Shown piece after piece: positions 8,617 to 16,547 of a stretch of DNA of 64,000 nucleotides. A program made the translations under genes and the position numbers. Each line of letters opens with the position of its first letter. The stretch's first letter is position 1. The notes below the pieces were generated by a model. The model saw nothing but the letters and a program-made list of their open reading frames with translations. It had not been told where the DNA came from and did not search any database. This DNA is from CAZOOK01 sp964581385 (lineage in GTDB: Bacteria > Pseudomonadota > Gammaproteobacteria > Nevskiales > Nevskiaceae): NCBI GenBank assembly GCA_964581385.1, contig CAZOOK010000025.1:32110-96109 (forward strand), written 5' to 3'.

Positions 8617-8844
8617 GGGATACCGCTCCGCAGATTGTTTAAACTCAAATGTATCCTCTCGAAAAGAGCATAAGCGCCGGCCCGAAACACGGGCGCATTT
8701 AACTCAATATTCTGGACCCGGCTTTACCCGTCCCTGGCGAACTTCTGTATAAAACGGCTCAACGATCTCGCATTGGTGCCGCGCAATCAGCATTCCCGAG
8801 ATCTGCCGTTCGCCAACGGCCGGAATGGGGTGGCTGCATGAATC

Positions 8845-9138
8845 TCAGTCGACAGCAACAGTTTCAGATAGCCGGTATATAACCTTGATCTGCTCGTCGC
8901 TATCGATAACGTAGCCACTCAAAGCCTCGAAGCCGCGCTTGCGATTGCGCTCATATGCGAACTTGCCACCCGAGCGCTCGGCAACTTGGCGCAGGTTGTT
9001 CGGCCGATCGCCGTCATGCTTCGTGATTTCCCAGAGCGATTCACCAACCTGCTTCAGGATCAGGCGGTTGATTGTCTGGCGTTTCTGAAAAATTTCGCCG
9101 ACTGTGGCGAGGGAGGTAATACGGATAGGTTCGCTCAT
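8845..9138 (-). CDS. Small uncharacterised protein
   Basis: A 97-residue soluble, basic-acidic mixed protein (MSEPIRITSLATVGEIFQKR at the N-terminus). No family recognised and no signal peptide or membrane segment. It is probably real: an AAGGAG lies 6 nt before the ATG at 9138, a TTG two codons further upstream is not needed, and a good sigma-70 promoter with a leader hairpin lies 80-100 nt upstream. It is monocistronic, with the sirtuin gene ending upstream on the same strand. Confidence 0.65.
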   Translation of the reverse strand: MSEPIRITSLATVGEIFQKRQTINRLILKQVGESLWEITKHDGDRPNNLRQVAERSGGKFAYERNRKRGFEALSGYVIDSDEQIKVIYRLSETVAVD

Positions 9139-9161
9139 TTGCAACTCCTTGCAACGTGATC

Positions 9162-9181
9162 GACCGCGACTCCTCGCGGTC
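9162..9181 (-). promoter_or_regulatory. Perfect hairpin in the 5' leader of the small gene
   Basis: GACCGCGA (9162-9169) and TCGCGGTC (9174-9181) form an 8-bp stem with a CTCC loop. It falls between the candidate promoter at 9213-9241 and the ribosome binding site, so it would be in the transcript leader. Confidence 0.5.
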
Positions 9182-9212
9182 TAGGCGCTAGATCATCCGA
9201 TTCAGCAAGCAA

Positions 9213-9241
9213 ATTTTATCTCGACCCGACAGGTCGCGCAA
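9213..9241 (-). promoter_or_regulatory. Candidate sigma-70 promoter
   Basis: On the minus strand TTGCGC (9236-9241), a 17-nt spacer, then TAAAAT (9213-9218). It points at the small gene starting at 9138 and would give a leader of about 70 nt containing the hairpin at 9162-9181. Confidence 0.55.
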
Positions 9242-9308
9242 ATTCCGACCAAGGGGGCAATGGGGATAGTAGAAAGCTCCGGCTCCGGCGTGGCCGATGC
9301 ATAATTAG

Positions 9309-9360
9309 CTCACGTGATAGCGGTCACTCGGCAAGGACCGCTTCAGGCTGGCCACGTGAG
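9309..9360. repeat. Nested inverted repeats downstream of the sirtuin gene
   Basis: Outer arms CTCACGTG (9309-9316) and CACGTGAG (9353-9360) enclose inner arms AGCGGTC (9319-9325) and GACCGCT (9336-9342). As RNA this folds into a two-part hairpin. It lies 27 nt after the sirtuin stop (minus strand) and may serve as a 3' end structure, though no T-run follows. Confidence 0.5.
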
Positions 9361-9386
9361 GTTCAGAAGTTTTAAATCTTGTTCAC

Positions 9387-10100
9387 CTACACAAACAACC
9401 TTGGCAAGGCGGTACTAGCCGGTTCCCGCGCATGCAGACCGAACCAGCCCGACGCCTCCGTTTCCTCCGGATTGATTTCGACCATGCGCGCACCCGACTC
9501 CTGTGCCAGGCGTACAAAGCCCGCCGCCGGCCATACCACTGCGGACGTGCCAACCGCGACGAACAGGTCGGCCGTGCGCACCAGTTTGCCTGCACGCGCG
9601 AACACGGCCTCATCGACGGCATCCTCGAACCAAGTGATATCCGGTCGCAGCCAGACCGTGCGCGCGGGTGTGCACTGCGGACAGGTGCGCGATGCGAACC
9701 TGTCTTCCGCCGCATCCTCGTGCACGCCATGAACCGCGCAGCGCAGGCGCCACAGCGAGCCGTGCAGCTCGGCCGCCACCGCGACGCCGGCACGCTGCAA
9801 CAGGCCGTCAATGTTCTGCGTGATGACCGAAATATTCCAGTGTGCCTTCTGCAATGCGGCCAGATGGCGGTGACCCGCGTGCGGCTCGCAGGCAAGCACC
9901 TTGCCGCGCCTTACCTCGTGGAAATCCAGCACCTTCTGCGGATCGCGGTCGAACGCGCGCTGGCAGGCGTAATCCTCGTAGTTGTACTGGCTCCAGATGC
10001 CGCCGCGGCCGCGATAGGTAGGAACGCCGGATTCGGCGGACAGGCCCGCACCGGTGAAAAACACCACGTGCTTGAACGCGGATATATCCAGCGGCTGCAT
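9387..10100 (-). CDS. cobB: NAD-dependent protein deacylase, sirtuin (CobB-like)
   Basis: A 237-residue Sir2-family enzyme that removes acyl groups from lysines using NAD. Visible: NAD-binding GAGLSAESGVPTYRG (residues 17-31), TQNIDGL (94-100), catalytic His113 in ELHGS, and zinc-ligand candidates C121, C140 and C143 (H124 may be the fourth). The class III acyl-pocket motif Y-x2-R is read here as HEVR (residues 61-64), so the Arg is kept but the Tyr is replaced by His. Divergent from the kdsD operon with 123 nt between starts. Confidence 0.9.
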   Translation of the reverse strand: MQPLDISAFKHVVFFTGAGLSAESGVPTYRGRGGIWSQYNYEDYACQRAFDRDPQKVLDFHEVRRGKVLACEPHAGHRHLAALQKAHWNISVITQNIDGLLQRAGVAVAAELHGSLWRLRCAVHGVHEDAAEDRFASRTCPQCTPARTVWLRPDITWFEDAVDEAVFARAGKLVRTADLFVAVGTSAVVWPAAGFVRLAQESGARMVEINPEETEASGWFGLHAREPASTALPRLFV

Positions 10101-10223
10101 ACGCGCCTTCCCGAAACCGATGGGGCAAAGTGGCGGCTATTATCACCGTGACCGGACCGCGCGTCGCGGGCAGCCGCCGGCATCCGTTAAACTGGGCTTC
10201 TCGATTGCCCTGCTCTTCCCTTC

Positions 10224-11216
10224 TTGAACGACTATTCCTCCCGTACCGACACCGCCACGCTGCAAGTGGTCGGGCGCCGCGTCATTGAAATCGAGCGCGA
10301 TGCGCTCGGTGCACTGGTTCAGCGCGTCAACGCGACGTTCGCGCGCGCCTGCCGGCTGTTGCTCGACTGCAAAGGGCGGGTCGTCGTCACCGGGATGGGC
10401 AAGAGCGGACACATCGGCGGCAAAATCGCGGCGACGCTGGCCTCCACCGGCACGCCCGCGTTTTTCGTGCATCCCGGCGAAGCCAGCCATGGCGACCTCG
10501 GCATGATCACCCGCGACGATGTCGTGCTGGCGCTCAGTTACTCTGGCGAGACCAATGAGATACTGACCATTCTGCCGCTGATCAAGCGCATGTCGGTACC
10601 GCTGATCGCGATGACCGGCAAGCCGGCCTCGACGCTCGCCACCACCGCTGACGTGCACATCGACATATCGGTTGGCCAGGAAGCCTGCCCGCTGAACCTC
10701 GCACCAACTGCCAGCACCACAGCAACGCTGGCGATGGGTGACGCACTCGCAGTGGCGCTGCTCGAGGCGCGCGGTTTCACCCCGGAGGATTTTGCGATGT
10801 CGCATCCGGGCGGAACGCTCGGCCGGCGGCTGCTGCTGAAGATCGGGGATCTGATGCACACCGGCGAGCGCGTGCCCAAAGTCGCAGCGGACGTGATGCT
10901 GACTGAAGCGCTGATGGAAATGACGCGCAAGGGGCTCGGGCTGACTGCGATTGTCGATGGCGACAACCGCGTACTCGGCGTGTTCACCGACGGCGATCTG
11001 CGCCGCGTACTCGACGCCAACGTCGACGTGCGCCGCGCCAAAATCTCCGAGGTGATGACGCGCGGCGGCAAGGTCGCGCATCCCGACCAGCTCGCGGCCG
11101 AAGCGGTGGCGTTGATGGAAAAGAGCAAAATCACTGCACTGCTGGTGACCGACGATGCCGGCCACCTGCTCGGTGTGATCCACATGCACGACTTGCTGCG
11201 TGCCGGAGTCGTATGA
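10224..11216 (+). CDS. kdsD: Arabinose-5-phosphate isomerase (KdsD)
   Basis: Converts ribulose 5-phosphate to arabinose 5-phosphate, the first step towards the LPS sugar Kdo. The 330-residue protein has an N-terminal SIS domain (VVVTGMGKSGHIGGKIAATLASTG at about 55-78, with the conserved SYSGET motif) and two C-terminal CBS domains (from about residue 205). The only start that keeps the whole family N-terminus is TTG at 10224; no strong ribosome binding site precedes it, which may mean low translation. First gene of the kdsD-kdsC-lptC-lptA-lptB run, 1 nt before kdsC. Confidence 0.93.
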   Translation: MNDYSSRTDTATLQVVGRRVIEIERDALGALVQRVNATFARACRLLLDCKGRVVVTGMGKSGHIGGKIAATLASTGTPAFFVHPGEASHGDLGMITRDDVVLALSYSGETNEILTILPLIKRMSVPLIAMTGKPASTLATTADVHIDISVGQEACPLNLAPTASTTATLAMGDALAVALLEARGFTPEDFAMSHPGGTLGRRLLLKIGDLMHTGERVPKVAADVMLTEALMEMTRKGLGLTAIVDGDNRVLGVFTDGDLRRVLDANVDVRRAKISEVMTRGGKVAHPDQLAAEAVALMEKSKITALLVTDDAGHLLGVIHMHDLLRAGVV

Positions 11217-11217
11217 G

Positions 11218-11739
11218 ATGACGCTTGCATTCAGCCAGCGCGCCCGCAATGTCCGCTGCGTCGTCTTCGATATCGACGGCGTACTCACCGACTGCAAGCT
11301 CTATCTCGCACCGGACGGCACCGAACTGAAAGCGGTCAACGTCCGCGACGGGCTCGGTATCAAGTTATTGCTCAAGGCCGGCATCGAGGTGGCGATCATT
11401 TCCGGCCGTCCCTCGGCTGCGATGCAGCGCCGCTTCGAAGGACTCGGCGTGCGTCATATCTGGCTCGACGTCGATGAAAAAATTCCGGCATTCGAAACGC
11501 TGCTGAAAAAGCTCGGCATCGACGAAAGTCAGTGCGCGGTCATGGGCGACGACATTCCCGATCTGCCGCTGATGCGCCGCGCCGGACTTGCATTGACCGT
11601 CGCCGATGCCCATCCGGCTGCGCTCGCCGCCGCACACTGGGCAAGCCGTCTGACTGGCGGCAACGGCGCCGTGCGCGAAGCCTGCGATATGATCCTCGCG
11701 GCCAAAGCCGCCGCGCCCGCAGCAGGCGCCGACGCATGA
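11218..11739 (+). CDS. kdsC: KDO-8-phosphate phosphatase (KdsC)
   Basis: HAD-superfamily phosphatase that releases Kdo from Kdo-8-phosphate. At 173 residues it has the family length, with the nucleophile motif FDIDGVLTD, the second-motif Ser in IISGRPS, and the late acidic motif MGDDIPDLPLM. The ATG at 11218 follows the kdsD stop by 1 nt; upstream non-ATG starts would run into kdsD. Its stop overlaps the lptC start (ATGA), so translation is coupled along the operon. Confidence 0.94.
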   Translation: MTLAFSQRARNVRCVVFDIDGVLTDCKLYLAPDGTELKAVNVRDGLGIKLLLKAGIEVAIISGRPSAAMQRRFEGLGVRHIWLDVDEKIPAFETLLKKLGIDESQCAVMGDDIPDLPLMRRAGLALTVADAHPAALAAAHWASRLTGGNGAVREACDMILAAKAAAPAAGADA

Positions 11740-12299
11740 ACGTGCGGCCCGTGTTGCTTCCGCTGCTAGCGCTGCCGGTGCTCGGCGCGTTGTTCTATAC
11801 GTTCCATCGCATCGACGACAATCAATCCTTTACGCCGCAGGAACTGGCCGCGCCGCCGCGCTATACGCTGACCGATGCCGACATCCTGCGCTACGACACC
11901 GATGGGACACCGACGATGCGTGGGCAGGCGCATACGGTCGAGTATTTCGATGACGACAGCGGGCACGCCACACAGGTTCAAGTCGATTTGCTGGCCGACG
12001 ACGAAGTCACCTGGCATCTGACCTCGGCGACGGCGATGCAGCCGGCGCACGAGCGGCGGATACTTCTCGACAGTCCGGTCATCGCCACCGGCACCTGGCC
12101 CGACAACGGCGAAGCGGTGACGATAACGACCGCAGAGGTCTGGATCGATCCCAACAGCCACACGTTCCAGAGCGACCAAGCGGTGGCCGCGCGAAGCGCT
12201 TCGCGCGATGCCGACGCGATCGGCATGAACGCTGAATGGCAGGAAAAGCGACTGCGGTTGCTACGCGACGTGAAGATGACGTATGTCGCGCACCAGTAG
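11736..12299 (+). CDS. lptC: LPS export protein LptC
   Basis: Single-pass inner-membrane component of the LPS bridge that receives LPS from LptB2FG and hands it to LptA. The 187-residue product starts with one membrane segment (about residues 5-22) followed by a beta-jellyroll periplasmic part of the LptC (DUF1239) type. The ATG at 11736 overlaps the kdsC stop by 4 nt. Its 3' end overlaps lptA by 17 nt. Identification depends on position plus topology, as LptC sequences are divergent. Confidence 0.88.
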   Translation: MNVRPVLLPLLALPVLGALFYTFHRIDDNQSFTPQELAAPPRYTLTDADILRYDTDGTPTMRGQAHTVEYFDDDSGHATQVQVDLLADDEVTWHLTSATAMQPAHERRILLDSPVIATGTWPDNGEAVTITTAEVWIDPNSHTFQSDQAVAARSASRDADAIGMNAEWQEKRLRLLRDVKMTYVAHQ

Positions 12300-13143
12300 G
12301 CTGGTTCTCGCTGCAATCCTGCTGCTCGCCCCGATGAGTCGGCTTGCGGCTCAAACGGCTGCGCCTGCGGCGCCTATCCCACCGGCACAGACGACGACCC
12401 CCGCAAAACCCGCAGCGGCGACGCAACCATCGACGTCACCACCGCCAGTGCCGGCCCCAGCCGCAAAAGGCGCCACCCCGGAAAATTCGGTCGAAAGCAG
12501 AAACGATCTCGGAGCGCTACCGAGCGCTGCCGACCTGCGCCCAACCGGACCGGTCACAGTGACGGCGAAACACGCCGAGCTGGTACAGGGTAGTTTTGCG
12601 ATCTATACCGGCAACGTGGTGATGGATTCAGACACGCTGAAGCTCGACGGGGACCGTCTGGAACTGCACCAGGACGCTGACGGCCAATATCTGGCGAAGG
12701 TTACCGGCATGCCGGGCCACATGGCGCATGCGGGCGCGGGCCCCGAAAATCCGCCGGTGTCCGCACATGCGCGCACGCTCAACTACAGCTCACGCACCGG
12801 TGTCGTCGATCTGGTCGGCGAGGCGCTGTTCCGGCGCGGCACCGACGAAATTACGGGCGACGTCATCCACTACAACGTCGTCGAGCGGCATGTCGACGCC
12901 TCGGGCGGTGATGGCGGCCAAGTCCGGATCGTCATCCAGGCCCCGCCACCCGCACCCGCCGCGGGCAGCGGGGCTCCGGCAACCACGACCGCGCCCCCCG
13001 GCGGCGGTCAGAACCCCCAGAACTCTGTAACACCCCCGAAAGCGGCGCCCGCCAGTCCATCTGCGCCGGCAGGCGCTACTGGTACTTCACCGCAGGGTGC
13101 CGCGCCAAAGCCCGCGACATCAGCGCCGGAAAGCCATCCATGA
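12283..13143 (+). CDS. lptA: LPS transport periplasmic protein LptA with long Pro/Ala tail
   Basis: Periplasmic OstA-fold protein that polymerises into the LPS bridge between membranes. There is a signal peptide (MSRTSRLVLAAILLLAP to about residue 24), a low-complexity Pro/Ala linker (about 25-70), the OstA domain (TAKHAELVQGSFAIYTGNVVM onward to about residue 220), then a Pro/Ala/Gly-rich tail of roughly 65 residues. The 286-residue length exceeds the usual 160-190 because of both disordered segments. It overlaps lptC at the start and lptB at the stop. Confidence 0.9.
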   Translation: MSRTSRLVLAAILLLAPMSRLAAQTAAPAAPIPPAQTTTPAKPAAATQPSTSPPPVPAPAAKGATPENSVESRNDLGALPSAADLRPTGPVTVTAKHAELVQGSFAIYTGNVVMDSDTLKLDGDRLELHQDADGQYLAKVTGMPGHMAHAGAGPENPPVSAHARTLNYSSRTGVVDLVGEALFRRGTDEITGDVIHYNVVERHVDASGGDGGQVRIVIQAPPPAPAAGSGAPATTTAPPGGGQNPQNSVTPPKAAPASPSAPAGATGTSPQGAAPKPATSAPESHP

Positions 13144-13961
13144 CGGGCTCAATGGATCTGTCAGCGCTCGACCGTGCATTCGCCGAATCGAAGCGCGAAC
13201 CGGCATCGAACGACGTATCTGCCGACGGCAAGGCGAAGGCCCGTCTCGCTGCCGAAGGACTCGTCAAGCGTTACAAGAAGCGGACGGTGGTCAACGGCGT
13301 CTCGATCAATGTTGCCGCTGGAGAAATTGTCGGCCTGCTGGGCCCGAACGGCGCCGGCAAGACGACTTCCTTCTATATGACCGTGGGACTGATTAGCGCC
13401 GATGCGGGCAAGATTCTGCTCGACGGCAAGGACATCACGCGGCTGCCGATGCACGCGCGCGCACGGCTCGGCGTCGGCTATCTGCCACAGGAAGCCTCGG
13501 TGTTCCGAAAGTTATCGGTGGCAGACAACATCATGGCCATTCTCGAAGTGCGCGAAGACCTTACCCCGGCCGCGCGTGCAAGCGAATTGGAACGCCTGCT
13601 GCGGGAATTGCACATCGGCCATGTCCGCGACGGTCTTGGCATGAGCCTGTCGGGTGGCGAGCGGCGACGCACCGAAATCGCGCGCGCGCTAGCCGCAAAT
13701 CCCCGTTTTATGCTGCTTGATGAACCATTTGCGGGCGTCGATCCGATCGCGCTGCTGGATATCCAGCACATCGTCAGCCATCTGGCGACACGGGGCATCG
13801 GCGTGCTCATAACCGACCATAACGTGCGTGAAACATTGGGAATTTGCAATCGGGCCTACATCCTCGCCGAAGGCGAGGTGATCGCCGAAGGCGCACCGGC
13901 CGCCCTGCTCGAAAACGAGACCGTCCGTCGGGTATACCTCGGCGAGCAGTTCCGGTTATAG
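13140..13961 (+). CDS. lptB: LPS export ABC transporter ATP-binding protein LptB
   Basis: ATPase that drives LPS extraction from the inner membrane with LptF/LptG (not in this window). Walker A is GPNGAGKTT at residues 68-76, signature LSGGERRR, Walker B LLDEPFAGVDP, switch His in ITDHNVRETL. The ATPase domain begins near residue 34; the preceding extension is charged and unlike typical LptB, which starts almost directly with the domain. A second ATG four codons in (13152) does not remove the extension. The start overlaps the lptA stop by 4 nt. Confidence 0.95.
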   Translation: MTGSMDLSALDRAFAESKREPASNDVSADGKAKARLAAEGLVKRYKKRTVVNGVSINVAAGEIVGLLGPNGAGKTTSFYMTVGLISADAGKILLDGKDITRLPMHARARLGVGYLPQEASVFRKLSVADNIMAILEVREDLTPAARASELERLLRELHIGHVRDGLGMSLSGGERRRTEIARALAANPRFMLLDEPFAGVDPIALLDIQHIVSHLATRGIGVLITDHNVRETLGICNRAYILAEGEVIAEGAPAALLENETVRRVYLGEQFRL

Positions 13962-14008
13962 CTAGCCTGTTTTCAAGAGCCGGCAATAAATTTTTTGAAT
14001 AGTAGCGC

Positions 14009-14024
14009 AACCGGCCCGGTTTTT
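14009..14024 (+). terminator. Short hairpin with T-run between lptB and rpoN
   Basis: AACCG (14009-14013) and CGGTT (14017-14021) form a 5-bp stem with a GCC loop, followed by three more T residues. It is a weak intrinsic terminator at best and may give partial uncoupling of rpoN from the lpt genes. Confidence 0.35.
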
Positions 14025-14067
14025 GTGTGATAACAATAAAACCTATGAAGAACGGGTCCGTTCGAGC

Positions 14068-15549
14068 ATGAAGCAGTCTCTGTCACTTCGCACCGGCCTT
14101 GCGCTGACGATGACGCCGGCCCTGCAGCAAGCGATCCGTTTGCTGCAACTGTCGAGTCTCGATCTGCAGATTGAGATCCGGCAGGCGCTCGACTCCAACG
14201 TCATGCTCGAAGTCGAGGACGACGAGGTACCGGCGGCGGAAGCACTCGCCGAAGCCGCGGCTGAAGCCGTCGAAAGCGATGCGAGCGCGGCTGCCGATCG
14301 CGGGTCCGAATCCGCGCTCGAAATGCGCGACGATGACACCATCCCCGAAAACATGCCGGTGGACGCCGAATGGGGCGATATCTACGACGGCAGCGAGTCG
14401 CGCGCGGCGAGTGGCGAAGATGAAGAGGATCTGCGCGATTTTCTGCAATCGAATCTGCGCACCAGTGAAAGTCTGCGCGAACATCTGCTGTGGCAGTTGA
14501 GCGTCGCCACCTTCACGCCGCGCGAGCGTGAGATGGCCCTGCACATCATCGATGCCATCAACGATGACGGCTATCTCGAGGATTGGGACGGCATCGTCGC
14601 GCGCCTCACGGATGGAACGGGAGCGAACTCGGCGGACGTCGAACGGGTGCTGACGATCGTGCAGGACTTCGATCCGGCCGGCGTCGCCGCGCGCAATCTC
14701 GGCGAATGCCTGCGGTTGCAGCTGGAGCAGCTATCGCCAGTGCCGCCGGAAGCGGAAGCGGCGCTGAAGCTGGTGGCATCGCCAAAAGGCGTTCTCACCT
14801 CGCGCGATGTCACGCATCTGGCACGCGAAACCGGCCTCTCCGCCGACGAAGTTCGTGCTGGGCTGGCGCTGGTGCAGACACTGCAACCGCGTCCGGGGCG
14901 TCCGTTCCAGGCACATGAAGCGGATTACATCGCGCCGGACGTTCACGTCAGCAAGAAGAATGGCCGCTGGCGCGTGACGCTGAACGCGGAACACGCGCCC
15001 CGCCTGCGCGTGAATCCCTATTACCAGCGACTGATCCGCCGCGCGGACACGTCGCAAGAACAGCTCACGCTCAAACAACATCTGCAGGAAGCCCGCTATT
15101 TCATCAATAGTCTCGAAGCGCGCAATGAGACCCTGCTCAGAGTCGCCCAGTGCATCATCGAGGAACAGCGCGCATTTCTGGAATACGGCGAGGAAGCGAT
15201 GCGTCCGCTAGTCCTCCGCGATGTCGCCGAGAAACTCGGCATCCACGAATCGACCGTGTCGCGCGCCACCGCGAACAAATACATGCTCACGCCGCGCGGC
15301 CTGTACGAACTCAAGTACTTCTTTTCCAGCCACGTCCAGACAACTGAAGGAGGAACCTGCTCAGCAACAGCCATTCAGGCCATGATCAAGCGTTTGATCG
15401 GAACGGAAAATCCAGCCAAGCCGCTGTCCGACAGCACGCTCGCCGACCTATTGCTCAAGGAGGGCATCCAGGTCGCACGACGCACTGTCGCGAAATATCG
15501 CGAGGCTTTGGATATTCCGCCATCCCACGAGCGCAAGACCACTGCCTGA
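14068..15549 (+). CDS. rpoN: RNA polymerase sigma-54 factor (RpoN)
   Basis: Sigma-54, which recognises -24/-12 promoters and needs AAA+ activators. The 493-residue protein has the N-terminal activator-interacting region (LRTGLALTMTPALQQAIRLLQLSSLDLQ, residues 6-33), an acidic linker (about 45-130), the core-binding domain, the helix-turn-helix (VAEKLGIHESTVSRAT) and the C-terminal RpoN box (ARRTVAKYRE). The ATG at 14068 begins MKQSLSLRTG as in orthologues; the frame is open for 15 codons upstream but that part is not conserved. Placed between lptB and hpf as in many proteobacteria. Confidence 0.97.
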   Translation: MKQSLSLRTGLALTMTPALQQAIRLLQLSSLDLQIEIRQALDSNVMLEVEDDEVPAAEALAEAAAEAVESDASAAADRGSESALEMRDDDTIPENMPVDAEWGDIYDGSESRAASGEDEEDLRDFLQSNLRTSESLREHLLWQLSVATFTPREREMALHIIDAINDDGYLEDWDGIVARLTDGTGANSADVERVLTIVQDFDPAGVAARNLGECLRLQLEQLSPVPPEAEAALKLVASPKGVLTSRDVTHLARETGLSADEVRAGLALVQTLQPRPGRPFQAHEADYIAPDVHVSKKNGRWRVTLNAEHAPRLRVNPYYQRLIRRADTSQEQLTLKQHLQEARYFINSLEARNETLLRVAQCIIEEQRAFLEYGEEAMRPLVLRDVAEKLGIHESTVSRATANKYMLTPRGLYELKYFFSSHVQTTEGGTCSATAIQAMIKRLIGTENPAKPLSDSTLADLLLKEGIQVARRTVAKYREALDIPPSHERKTTA

Positions 15550-15639
15550 AAATTTCCGAGGGTTCGTCAAACCCCAAACATCCGCGCAGCGGATCAATCG
15601 GCGGCCAGCATGGCCGCAAGTAGCAGAAGGAGTCTTCGC

Positions 15640-15960
15640 ATGAATCTGAATATCTCCGGTCATCATGTCAGCGTCAGCCCCGCCATGCGGGACTACGTTA
15701 TCGAAAAGCTCAAGCGGGTCGAGCGGCATTTCGACAACCTGATCAACGCCGACATCATTCTCTCGGTGGAAAAGCTGCGACATAAGGCAGAAGCGACGAT
15801 TCACACGCGAGGCATGGATTTTCACGCGGAGCAGATCTGTGAAGACATGTATGCAGCAATTGACGGACTGATAGATAAATTGGATCAACAGACACGCAAA
15901 TTCAAGGAAAAGGTTCGCGACCATCACGCCAGGGAAGCCGGTAAAAGGCAGATCAACTGA
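15640..15960 (+). CDS. hpf: Ribosome hibernation promoting factor (HPF, short form)
   Basis: A 106-residue HPF/YfiA-family protein that binds the 30S subunit and favours ribosome dimers in stationary phase. The beta1-alpha1 opening MNLNISGHHVSVSPAMRDYVIEK (shown in part), then RHFDNLINADIILSVEK and AIDGLIDKLDQQTRKFKEK, matches the family. The ATG at 15640 has a strong AGAAGGAG about 8 nt upstream; an upstream ATG at 15610 does not. It sits between rpoN and ptsN, the standard context. Confidence 0.95.
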   Translation: MNLNISGHHVSVSPAMRDYVIEKLKRVERHFDNLINADIILSVEKLRHKAEATIHTRGMDFHAEQICEDMYAAIDGLIDKLDQQTRKFKEKVRDHHAREAGKRQIN

Positions 15961-16030
15961 CGAAAACAGCCGTGGGCTGCGGGATGCCAGCCTGCTATAG
16001 GCTTGTGATATAAAGCCCCCCAATTGTAAT

Positions 16031-16057
16031 TCCGGCCCGGCCGGCAACCGGGCCGGA
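16031..16057 (+). promoter_or_regulatory. GC-rich hairpin between hpf and ptsN
   Basis: TCCGGCCCGG (16031-16040) pairs perfectly with CCGGGCCGGA (16048-16057) around a 7-nt loop. There is no T-run, so it may stabilise or process the hpf transcript rather than end it. Confidence 0.5.
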
Positions 16058-16088
16058 TCTCTGTTGAATTTAGCGGGGAATACGAATC

Positions 16089-16535
16089 ATGAAAATCGCC
16101 GAACTCCTCAACGGCGGCCGCGTTGCCGTCGATGTCGTCACGACGAGTAAGAAACGCGCGTTGGAGGAAGTCGCAAAATTTCTCGGGCTCGGCGCCACGA
16201 GCGTGGCGTCGACCGACATTCTCACTAGTCTCGTTGGTCGCGAAAAACTCGGTAGCACGGCACTCGGTCACGGTGTGGCGATTCCACATGGCCGTCTGCC
16301 AGGCATCAATACCAGCGTCGGCGCATTCCTGCGCCTCAAACATCCAGTTGAGTTCGAAGCGCACGACGGCCGCCCGGTTGATCTTGTATTCGGCCTCATC
16401 GTGCCGCAGCAGGCGACCAGCGAACATTTGCAGCACCTCGCGGCAATTGCCGAGAAGTTTTCTGATGAAGCGTTCTGCGAGCAGGTGCGCTCCGCTACCG
16501 ACAGCGCGGCCATCCACGCTTTGCTGACACGCTGA
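16089..16535 (+). CDS. ptsN: PTS IIA-like nitrogen-regulatory protein PtsN (EIIA-Ntr)
   Basis: Terminal phospho-acceptor of the regulatory PTS; in other bacteria its phosphorylation state controls potassium uptake, phosphate response and nitrogen-related functions. The 148-residue EIIA-Ntr domain carries the active-site His67 in GVAIPHGRL. Start MKIAELLN follows a GGGGAAT-type purine stretch. It lies downstream of rpoN-hpf and 12 nt ahead of hprK. No sugar-specific membrane EII gene is present here, consistent with a purely regulatory chain. Confidence 0.95.
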   Translation: MKIAELLNGGRVAVDVVTTSKKRALEEVAKFLGLGATSVASTDILTSLVGREKLGSTALGHGVAIPHGRLPGINTSVGAFLRLKHPVEFEAHDGRPVDLVFGLIVPQQATSEHLQHLAAIAEKFSDEAFCEQVRSATDSAAIHALLTR

Positions 16536-16547
16536 ACTTTCATTGCC

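Noticed and set aside
8010..8835. Short shared string GGCCGGAATGGG near 8018 and 8818 as a possible repeat pair
   Set aside because: Only about 12 bases match, too little to claim a repeat family.
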